DNA of 21,822 nt from positions 1-21,822 of the forward strand of contig JASHVU010000014.1 of assembly GCA_030044455.1 (NCBI GenBank), given 5' to 3'. Positions 15,871 to 21,822 of the stretch are shown one piece after another (the first letter of the stretch is position 1; each line of letters begins with the position of its first letter). Source of the DNA: Acidobacteriaceae bacterium. Its GTDB lineage: Bacteria > Acidobacteriota > Terriglobia > Terriglobales > Acidobacteriaceae. The notes beneath the pieces were generated by a model that saw nothing but the letters and a program-made list of their open reading frames with translations, was not told the origin of the DNA and did not search any database. Position numbers and translations under genes: made by a program.

Positions 15871-18800
15871 TCAAAAAGTAAAGCGCGATCCGAACTGGAA
15901 CTGACGAGGCGAGTTGACCGTTGAAGTGATCTGGCCAAAGATCGCCGCCTGCGATGGATCGGACTGCACTGCAGTGATGGACGGAACGTTGGGCATACCA
16001 AGCTGCGCCCTGTTGGCAATGTTATACGATGAGATTTCGATTCGCAGGTTCCTCTCCTTGCCCATCGTGAAGTTCTTGTAGAGCGAAAGATCAAAGTCCT
16101 GCGCACCCATGGTGCGCACGTGATCGAGATATGCTGGCGCGGTTCCGGCAACGTAAGGGCTTGCCGGGATAGAGAAGCAGCTGTAATTGAACCAGGTTGC
16201 GGCAGTGTGTGGCGCGCCGGTCGAGGCATCGCAGGTCAGATCTGGCCGTTGATTGAAGTACGAAGTGCCGGCCCCGACCAGCGGTGACGCAATGGGGATG
16301 CCGGTGCTGAGATACGCAATCGCGTTGAAGGTCCAGCCGCCGAGAGCAGTGTTTCCAACTCCGCCAAGATTGAGCGCTCTTCCGTTGCCAATTGGGAGAT
16401 CGTAAGAAGCCTCTCCGGTGAACTGGTACTTCACATCCTGCGGGCTCACTGCATGCTCGTAATTCATGTTCTTCCAGTCCTGAGGAGCGCCGAGGTGCGC
16501 ACCTACAAACCCCAGCGGAGGATTGCCGTCGTCGGTGATGAGCTTTGCCCAAGTAAAGCTGGCCAGTGCGGTAAAGTGATGAACCAGTCGCTTTTGCACC
16601 TTGGTCTGCAATGAGCTGTACTCCGAGTCGCCACCCGGATAGCCATGCACGTTCACTCCATTGCCTGCGCCGTAGTTACCGTTGCCAAACTGGGGAAACG
16701 GCTGCACTGCGACCCAGAGCGGGACTGTAGAGGAGCCGTAGTTGGCATTTGTGGATGGCTGGATTGCCGCCCATTGATTCGGGACGGAGTTGTTGAGTAA
16801 CCCCGATTGATACTCGTTGATGGTCCCAAGATCGAGCTGATTCAAATCGGCCCCGGAGAGCGGAAGAAAGAGACCGCGGCTGCCCACGTAGCCCGCGCTG
16901 ACAATGACCTGATGGGGTAGTTCGTATTCCAGTCCGAAGTTGAAGTTGTAAGTAAGCGGAGTGCGCTGCGAGCGAAGCATGGTGCTGAGCGAGGTGCCAA
17001 GGTTGTTGCCGAGGCCGCTAGGTGAGCTCAGAACCGGAACCACTCCATTGGGAAAGGGATTGCTGAGGGTGCTGACAATGACCGTATTGCCCTGGTCGCC
17101 GCTGCAAACGTTGGCATTGGCACAGTCCCACGCAATCGTGTTTGGGTCTTCGTTCCAGTTGGTCGCGTTCCACGTTGTAGACGTTGAATACCCGTCGCTG
17201 TCGAGCGAAGTGGCGCCAACCATCTGGGCGCTCGGGCCATAGTAGAATCCGGCGCCGCCGCGCACGACCAGGTGATCCTGCGCCTGCCACGAAAAACCGA
17301 GACGCGGCCCGAAATTATTGATGTTCGTGGCAAATGGCGAGCGGTTGCTGCCATTCACATAAATCTCGGCTCCAATATAAGGAACGCCGCTAACCGTGTT
17401 GAGCGCGGTAGGATCGAAGTATTCAAGCCGATTGTGGCGCTCGGTCTTCCCGCCGAATATATCCCAGCGCAGCCCGGCGGTAACGGAGAGCGCTTTGGTC
17501 GGGCGCCAAGTGTCTTCGATGAAGGCCGCGTAATAGGGGTTGGCTTCAGCTGCAAACAGATCCTTGGTGAAGTTCGGATAGTCGTTCGACTCGGTTCCGG
17601 GCTCGGTGCCCATGCCCACCAGGAATGAAGCAAAATCGCTACCGCCGTTGGCCGAGCTCACGGTCTGATCCGTTGCCGAAATATCGAACAGGTACGAACC
17701 CGAAGGGGCAGGCGGCTGGCCGACGTTCAGCAACCGCTTCATGTATTCGAAGCCCGTGGAAATCTCGTGCTTGTCCCATACCTTGGTCACCGTGGCGCTG
17801 GCGTCGTTGTTCTCGCTGGCATATTGAAAGGTGTTGTAGTCGGCTGTGCCCCCAATTCCGCTGCCGTTGTCGTTGAAGATCACGAAGGGCAAAAGCTTGT
17901 AAACTTCCTGCGCGGCAAGCGCGGCCGGAAAACCGAGCGTAGTGATGTCGAACCCGACCTGCGAGGGATCGCCACCCTGATTTTCATAATGCCGTGTGAA
18001 CGAGTAACGCAGTTGCAGCACCGTTGTGGGGTTTACCGTCACATCGTCGGCCAGCAAAACATTGCGGCCATTGGTCACGTTCTGGGCATAGTTCAAATCC
18101 CACATGTTACCGAACGCGTTAAAGGTGGAATTAAACAGGCGGTCGAAGGAAAAACGGCCGAAGATCCGCTGTTTCTGGCTCTTGTCCCAATCCATGCGGA
18201 TATCGAATCGCTGTGCCGTGGTGGGGTCTAGTCCCGGTTTGAAGAAGTTCAACGAAACGTCGTCAGAACTCTGGTCGCAAGTGGATGGGTTCGGGTAGTT
18301 GCACTTGGGGAACTCTGAGAGGAACTTCAGTGCAATGGGATTGGGATTTGTAACGGTGTTGTTATTGAAGGGCTGCCGGGTTCCGGCTAGCGGGCCGCTT
18401 GCGATGTCCGGCTGCGTTGGATCGTAGATGGTAAAGCTGTCGGCCGAAAAGTTCCCGCTGCGCTCTGCAGTGGTGGGCACAACGAAGTAATTCGAGCCGT
18501 CGAATTGCTCCTGTTGGGTGGCCTCGTAGTCGGCAAAAAAGAACGTCTTGTCATGGCGGATCGGCCCGCCGATCGCTGCGCCCTCCTGATAACGATGGAA
18601 AGAAGGCGGCGTGTTTGGCGTGCCATTTGCAATATCGCTTTGCTTGTTGAAGTACTCGTTCGCAGCAAGCACATCGGGCCGGAATACGCCAAAACCATCG
18701 CCATGGAACTGGTTCGTACCAGACTTGGTGACCAGACTGATAACGCCCGCTCCACCGCTCTGATACGAAGCGGGAGTATTCTGCGTTTCCACACGGGTTT

Positions 18801-19524
18801 CGTCTACACCGTCCTCGGGAATTTCGAGCGCGGGAATGATGGCGGCGGCGTTATTCTCGGCGATCCCGATTGGACTGCCGTCAACCATGTAATAGACCGA
18901 GCCGACAATCGCGCCGTTAATGGTGTAGGACGAAACATCTACTCCCGGCCTTCCCGACGAGATGTTCTCAATGGCATAGGAGCTTGAGGAATTGGGTGCG
19001 CCATTGGCGGGTGTTACGCCCGGGCTCAACTGTACAAGGTCGAAAACATTTCGGGTGAGCAGTGGAACGCGGTCGATGGTATCGGCAGAAATGAGTTGTC
19101 CGACGGTGGAGTTGCTGGCGTCGACCAGCGACGTGGTCTCAGTCACGGTAACCGTCTCCGCGGTGCTGCCTACTTTGAGGGTGGCATTAGCGGTGGTCAC
19201 CTGGTCGACCGTGACCGGGATGTTTTTGAGCACGACTTTATCGAAACCCTTCATCTCGAAGGTAAGCTGGTACGATCCAGGCGACAGCGAGACAAATGAG
19301 TAAAGGCCGGCGCCGGAGGAAACCGTGGATTGTTTGACTCCGTTAGCCAGGTCCTCAACCGTGACCGCCGCGCCCGGGACGATGGCGCCACTCTGGTCGG
19401 CCACTAATCCGCTGATGCCGCCTCTTCCAGCCTGAGCCAGGGCGGCGGCGGCGGAGCAGACAACGATGGTAGCGACAAAAAGATTCCTGAGCGCCGAAGA
19501 TGCGCTTTTGATTCTGTGAGTCAT
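15871..19524 (-). CDS. TonB-dependent receptor, Oar-like with CarboxypepD_reg domain
   Basis: Outer-membrane active-transport receptor, 1217 aa. Signal peptide with hydrophobic core about 15-31 ending ALA-QAG. Carboxypeptidase-regulatory-like beta-sandwich about 34-118 (SGLVADQSGAIVPGAAVTV, GSYQLTFEMKGFDKV). Plug about 125-280 with the GRPGVDVSSYTINGA and VDGSPIG segments. Large beta-barrel to the C-terminus, which ends in Phe (FQFGSRFTF), as outer-membrane beta-barrels do. The layout matches the long Oar-like receptors abundant in acidobacteria. No SusD-type lipoprotein is encoded next to it. I chose ATG 19524 rather than ATG 19530 because GAGGG is 6 nt from 19524 but touches 19530. The gene is first in the run receptor-permease-GH3-GH31 and has a strong promoter with an operator over its start. 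By position it is the uptake gate for the glycan the locus degrades. Confidence 0.93.
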   Translation of the reverse strand: MTHRIKSASSALRNLFVATIVVCSAAAALAQAGRGGISGLVADQSGAIVPGAAVTVEDLANGVKQSTVSSGAGLYSFVSLSPGSYQLTFEMKGFDKVVLKNIPVTVDQVTTANATLKVGSTAETVTVTETTSLVDASNSTVGQLISADTIDRVPLLTRNVFDLVQLSPGVTPANGAPNSSSSYAIENISSGRPGVDVSSYTINGAIVGSVYYMVDGSPIGIAENNAAAIIPALEIPEDGVDETRVETQNTPASYQSGGAGVISLVTKSGTNQFHGDGFGVFRPDVLAANEYFNKQSDIANGTPNTPPSFHRYQEGAAIGGPIRHDKTFFFADYEATQQEQFDGSNYFVVPTTAERSGNFSADSFTIYDPTQPDIASGPLAGTRQPFNNNTVTNPNPIALKFLSEFPKCNYPNPSTCDQSSDDVSLNFFKPGLDPTTAQRFDIRMDWDKSQKQRIFGRFSFDRLFNSTFNAFGNMWDLNYAQNVTNGRNVLLADDVTVNPTTVLQLRYSFTRHYENQGGDPSQVGFDITTLGFPAALAAQEVYKLLPFVIFNDNGSGIGGTADYNTFQYASENNDASATVTKVWDKHEISTGFEYMKRLLNVGQPPAPSGSYLFDISATDQTVSSANGGSDFASFLVGMGTEPGTESNDYPNFTKDLFAAEANPYYAAFIEDTWRPTKALSVTAGLRWDIFGGKTERHNRLEYFDPTALNTVSGVPYIGAEIYVNGSNRSPFATNINNFGPRLGFSWQAQDHLVVRGGAGFYYGPSAQMVGATSLDSDGYSTSTTWNATNWNEDPNTIAWDCANANVCSGDQGNTVIVSTLSNPFPNGVVPVLSSPSGLGNNLGTSLSTMLRSQRTPLTYNFNFGLEYELPHQVIVSAGYVGSRGLFLPLSGADLNQLDLGTINEYQSGLLNNSVPNQWAAIQPSTNANYGSSTVPLWVAVQPFPQFGNGNYGAGNGVNVHGYPGGDSEYSSLQTKVQKRLVHHFTALASFTWAKLITDDGNPPLGFVGAHLGAPQDWKNMNYEHAVSPQDVKYQFTGEASYDLPIGNGRALNLGGVGNTALGGWTFNAIAYLSTGIPIASPLVGAGTSYFNQRPDLTCDASTGAPHTAATWFNYSCFSIPASPYVAGTAPAYLDHVRTMGAQDFDLSLYKNFTMGKERNLRIEISSYNIANRAQLGMPNVPSITAVQSDPSQAAIFGQITSTVNSPRQFQFGSRFTF

Positions 19525-19530
19525 GGCCAT

Positions 19531-19535
19531 CCCTC
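19531..19535 (-). promoter_or_regulatory. Shine-Dalgarno deciding receptor start
   Basis: GAGGG on the minus strand ends directly against ATG 19530 but is 6 nt from ATG 19524, which favours the downstream start. Confidence 0.6.
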
Positions 19536-19548
19536 AGAGCAAACGTCT

Positions 19549-19568
19549 TTATTCAAACGTTTGAATAA
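19549..19568. promoter_or_regulatory. LacI-type operator O1, perfect 20-bp palindrome
   Basis: TTATTCAAACGTTTGAATAA is identical to its reverse complement. The central CG and flanking CAAACGTTTG core are typical of LacI-family operators. It begins 7 nt downstream of the -10 of the receptor promoter, so it covers +1 to about +20, a classic repression position. It also contains the -35 of the candidate lacI promoter. The LacI-family gene begins 112 bp away. Identification as the site of this LacI protein is inference, supported by the second copy at 20820-20839. Confidence 0.85.
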
Positions 19569-19580
19569 TTATGCTATAGT
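19552..19580 (+). promoter_or_regulatory. candidate lacI promoter overlapping O1
   Basis: TTCAAA (19552-19557) and TATAGT (19575-19580) with a 17-nt spacer, 4/6 and 5/6 to consensus. The -35 lies inside operator O1, which would give autorepression. The -10 overlaps the receptor -10 on the opposite strand (19576-19581), so the two promoters probably compete. The implied leader to the TTG start is about 93 nt and GC-rich. Confidence 0.45.
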
Positions 19581-19604
19581 AGGTGCACCCTGATCGACTG
19601 TCAA
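19576..19604 (-). promoter_or_regulatory. strong sigma70 promoter of the receptor operon
   Basis: Minus strand TTGACA (19604-19599, perfect -35), 17-nt spacer, TACTAT (19581-19576). Transcription should start near 19568, about 45 nt before ATG 19524 and at the edge of operator O1. This is the best promoter in the window. Confidence 0.75.
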
Positions 19605-19667
19605 GCGGAAAATGGTCCCGGGGGATCGGCGGCACAGGCAGGACCGGCCCCGCAAAGGGCTGGGCGT

Positions 19668-19672
19668 GGAGG
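19668..19672 (+). promoter_or_regulatory. Shine-Dalgarno of lacI-type gene supporting a TTG start
   Basis: GGAGG lies 7 nt before TTG 19680, ideal spacing. The helix-turn-helix begins at residue 9 from this TTG, and no ATG or GTG occurs in a sensible place, so translation starts at TTG. This usually keeps repressor levels low. Confidence 0.75.
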
Positions 19673-19679
19673 CGCGAAA

Positions 19680-20789
19680 TTGACTCAAGGAAAGTCCGGT
19701 CACGTAACTCTGCTTGATGTGGCCCGCGCCTGCGGATTCTCAGTGTCCACGGTGTCGATTGTCTTGAGCGAAGCACCGCTCTCACAAAACGTAGCAGCCA
19801 AAACACGCGAGCAGGTCCGCACCATGGCGCGCAAGCTGGGTTATCACCCCGACGCCTTTGCGCGTTCGTTGCGCAGCCGAAGCAGCCAGACCATCGGTGT
19901 TCTGGCATTCGATCTCTCCGACCCGTTCTGTATTCCGGTGGTGCGCGGCATCCAGGCCGGACTCTATCCCGCGCGTTACCTGCCGCTGCTCATCGACGCC
20001 CAAACTCAGCGCCGCCTCTTCGACAGCTACGTGAAGATGATTCTCGAACGCCGCGCCGAAAGCCTGATCGTCATCGCCAGCTGGGTGTTTGACGAAGCAA
20101 ATCTACTCGCGGATCTGAAGAAGAACCACGTGCCGATTGTGATCATCGGGCGCGACCTGTCAGAGCGCGGAATTAATTCGGTATTAGTGGATAACGAGGC
20201 TGGAGGCGCACTGGCAATGCGGCACCTCACTGAACTTGGACACAAGAGGATCGCAGTAATCCGCGGGCCCGAGGAGATGTTTGACAGTGAACCGCGCTGG
20301 GCGGGAATACAACGTGCGGCAGTTTCAGCCGGAATCAAGCTGAATCCGAAGCTGGTATTTCAATTGCCCGGACTGGTGGATCCGGCGTCAGGCTTCGAGG
20401 GCGGCATCCGGCTCGCCAAGGAGATGCTTGCCTCAGAACGGCCGTTCACCGCCGTGGTTGCATTCGACGACCTTACTGCGCTTGGTGTGGTGCGCGGTCT
20501 CACTGGCGCCGGCGTCCGCATACCCGACCATTGCGCGGTAGTAGGCTTCGACGGCGTTCTTCCTGCCGAAGTGGCGACGCCGGCGATCACTACCATTCGC
20601 CAACCGCTGAAAGAGATGGGAATGCAGGCGGCCGAGTGGGTGATGCAGGCGATCGCAAAACGGGGGCGCGGTATCGATGAAGCGCCCCGGCTCTACAAGG
20701 CACAACCTGAGCTGGTAGTCCGGGACTCGACCTCAGTTCCACCGCAGCGAAGACGATTGGACCGCGAGCGGAACGGTCGAGAGCCTTGA
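19680..20789 (+). CDS. LacI-family transcriptional repressor
   Basis: Sugar-responsive regulator of 369 aa, slightly longer than the usual 330-350. DNA-binding helix-turn-helix about 9-35 (TLLDVARACGFSVSTVSIVL), hinge region about 45-68 (LGYHPDAFARSLRSRSS), then a periplasmic-binding-protein-like sensor domain about 70-350 (TIGVLAFDLSDPFCIPVVRG; GHKRIAVIRG; AVVGFDG). The C-terminal 20 residues are basic and outside the fold. TTG start with a strong ribosome-binding site. Divergent from the TonB receptor and upstream of GH2 on the same strand; palindromic operators lie in both flanking promoter regions. The likely role is repression of receptor, permease, GH3, GH31, GH2 and itself until a sugar from the glycan binds. 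The effector cannot be read from sequence. Confidence 0.95.
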   Translation: MTQGKSGHVTLLDVARACGFSVSTVSIVLSEAPLSQNVAAKTREQVRTMARKLGYHPDAFARSLRSRSSQTIGVLAFDLSDPFCIPVVRGIQAGLYPARYLPLLIDAQTQRRLFDSYVKMILERRAESLIVIASWVFDEANLLADLKKNHVPIVIIGRDLSERGINSVLVDNEAGGALAMRHLTELGHKRIAVIRGPEEMFDSEPRWAGIQRAAVSAGIKLNPKLVFQLPGLVDPASGFEGGIRLAKEMLASERPFTAVVAFDDLTALGVVRGLTGAGVRIPDHCAVVGFDGVLPAEVATPAITTIRQPLKEMGMQAAEWVMQAIAKRGRGIDEAPRLYKAQPELVVRDSTSVPPQRRRLDRERNGREP

Positions 20790-20815
20790 CAAAGCGTGCA
20801 GGCGCAGCAGATAGT
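20786..20815 (+). promoter_or_regulatory. candidate GH2 promoter embedded in the lacI stop
   Basis: TTGACA (20786-20791, perfect -35) contains the lacI stop codon TGA. After 18 nt comes GATAGT (20810-20815, 4/6 to TATAAT). Transcription would start near 20822, inside operator O2, the same geometry as at the receptor promoter. About 60 nt of leader precede the GH2 ATG. Confidence 0.55.
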
Positions 20816-20819
20816 GCCT

Positions 20820-20839
20820 TTATTCAAACGATTGAATTG
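20820..20839. promoter_or_regulatory. LacI-type operator O2, near-copy of O1
   Basis: TTATTCAAACGATTGAATTG matches the O1 palindrome at 17 of 20 positions. The left half is identical; the right half has changes at positions 12, 19 and 20. It lies 4 nt after the -10 of the GH2 promoter. Predicted weaker site for the same repressor. Confidence 0.8.
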
Positions 20840-20881
20840 ATCAACTCAACATGCAGAACGCATAAAAGGTCAACCATAGAC

Positions 20882-21822
20882 ATGATCACCAAATCTTCCT
20901 TTTCACTCCTCGTACTGATGGCGCTTCCTGTAAGCGCAAGCGCCACATCGATCACCCTTCTGCATGACAACTGGCGTATTGAATCGGCATGCAAAGCGAC
21001 CGCAGACGGCGGAAGAATCTCCATGCCGGGATTCCCTGTCGACAGCTGGCTGAAGGCTTCGGTTCCAAATACGGTGCTGGCCGCACAGGTCGCTGCCGGC
21101 GTATTTCCCGATCCCTACTTTGGACTGAACCTTCGCCAGGTACCGGGAACGACCTATCCCATCGGCAAGCTGTTCGCGAATCTACCCATGGACCCTGACA
21201 GCCCTTATCGGTGTGGCTGGTGGTATCGTACGGAGTTTTCGACGCCTGCGAAGACAGAAAAGGATGGTAAAGTCTGGCTGCATTTTGGCGGCATCAACTA
21301 CCGAGCCGACATCTGGGTAAACGGTCACCAGGTCGCCGACAAGACCGCAGTGGCCGGAGCCTATCGCACTTACGATTTCGATGTGACTGACTACGTAAAT
21401 CGCAATCATCAAAATGTTCTAGCTGTGGAGACCTTCGCGCCAACCGAAAAGGACCTCGGCATCAACTGGGTGGATTGGAACCCTGCGCCACCGGACAAAG
21501 ACATGGGACTGTGGGGCGCGGTCGACGTGGAATCGACCGGCCCAGTGACCGTGCATTCACCGATGGTAGCGACGCATTTTGAAGACGACTCGCTCAATGT
21601 GGCCAATCTCACCGTGTACGCCGAACTTCACAACGCAACCGGTCAAAGCGTGAAGGGGGTGGTATCGGGTTCCGCTGCTGGAGTGAAGTTTGAGCAACCG
21701 GTCGAACTGGCGGCCAACGAAACTCGCACCGTGGCATTCGCGCCCGAGCAGTTTCCGCAACTGCGCGTTCGCGATCCGAAAGTCTGGTGGCCCTGGCAAA
21801 TGGGTGACCCGCATCTCGAGCG
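20882..21822 (+). CDS. Exported GH2 enzyme, exo-beta-glucosaminidase/beta-mannosidase clade, 3' end cut by window
   Basis: Glycoside hydrolase family 2, of which 313 residues are visible; it continues beyond the window. Signal peptide about 1-21 (hydrophobic SLLVLMALPV, cleavage near ASA-T). N-terminal GH2 sugar-binding jelly-roll about 30-190: SWLKASVPNTVLAAQVAAGV, RTEF, LHFGGINYRADIWVNG, GAYRTYDFDVTDYV. An immunoglobulin-like sandwich begins at about 225. The WVDWNPAPPDKDMGLWGAV stretch closely resembles the exo-beta-D-glucosaminidase (CsxA)/endo-beta-mannosidase clade rather than LacZ. The catalytic Glu pair lies outside the window, so activity cannot be checked. The ribosome-binding site is weak (AAAGG about 12 nt upstream). 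Operator O2 and a promoter lie 43-96 bp upstream, which ties it to the LacI-controlled locus. Confidence 0.88.
   Translation, partial: MITKSSFSLLVLMALPVSASATSITLLHDNWRIESACKATADGGRISMPGFPVDSWLKASVPNTVLAAQVAAGVFPDPYFGLNLRQVPGTTYPIGKLFANLPMDPDSPYRCGWWYRTEFSTPAKTEKDGKVWLHFGGINYRADIWVNGHQVADKTAVAGAYRTYDFDVTDYVNRNHQNVLAVETFAPTEKDLGINWVDWNPAPPDKDMGLWGAVDVESTGPVTVHSPMVATHFEDDSLNVANLTVYAELHNATGQSVKGVVSGSAAGVKFEQPVELAANETRTVAFAPEQFPQLRVRDPKVWWPWQMGDPHLE

Overview
The window comes from a GC-rich Gram-negative bacterium. It is most likely an acidobacterium of the Terriglobia/Acidobacteriaceae type. The main reason is the 1217-aa TonB-dependent receptor with an N-terminal carboxypeptidase-regulatory-like domain (Oar-like), a family greatly expanded in that group, beside exported glycosidases and without a SusD partner. 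The taxonomy is inferred; no RNA gene or marker gene is present.

Left part (1-6329, all minus strand): the truncated gene of a KDPG/KHG-type aldolase (1-512), then a three-gene czcCBA-like tripartite efflux operon. It is transcribed as outer-membrane channel (6329-5040), lipoprotein adaptor (5043-3865) and RND pump (3868-659), with both junctions overlapping as ATGA. An AT-rich intergenic region of about 350 bp separates it from a divergent NarL/LuxR-type response regulator (6682-7380, plus). That gene converges on a KdpE/OmpR-type response regulator (8242-7487, minus). An 18-bp tandem repeat lies between the two stops. No histidine kinase is present.

Right part (8562-21822): a carbohydrate-utilisation locus. 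On the minus strand run a TonB-dependent receptor (19524-15871), an APC-family permease (15774-14434), an exported GH3 beta-glucosidase-type enzyme with a PA14 insert (14179-11462) and an exported GH31 enzyme (11428-8621). A clear intrinsic terminator closes this run (8562-8600). Divergent on the plus strand are a LacI-family repressor with a TTG start (19680-20789) and the 5' part of an exported GH2 enzyme of the exo-beta-glucosaminidase/beta-mannosidase clade (20882 to window end).

The best find is regulatory. A perfect 20-bp palindrome with a central CG (19549-19568) covers the expected transcription start of a strong receptor promoter (TTGACA-17-TACTAT). A near-copy (17 of 20 matches, 20820-20839) sits in the same place relative to a GH2 promoter. 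The first palindrome also overlaps the -35 of a candidate lacI promoter. The simplest model is a LacI-controlled regulon. Receptor, permease, GH3, GH31, GH2 and the repressor itself would be induced together when the receptor brings an oligosaccharide into the periplasm, where the GHs trim it. The substrate cannot be named from the sequence. The GH31 nucleophile motif (WLDWQQ) and the shortened GH3 loop are atypical, and the only inner-membrane transporter is an APC permease, so the locus may act on an uncommon glycan.
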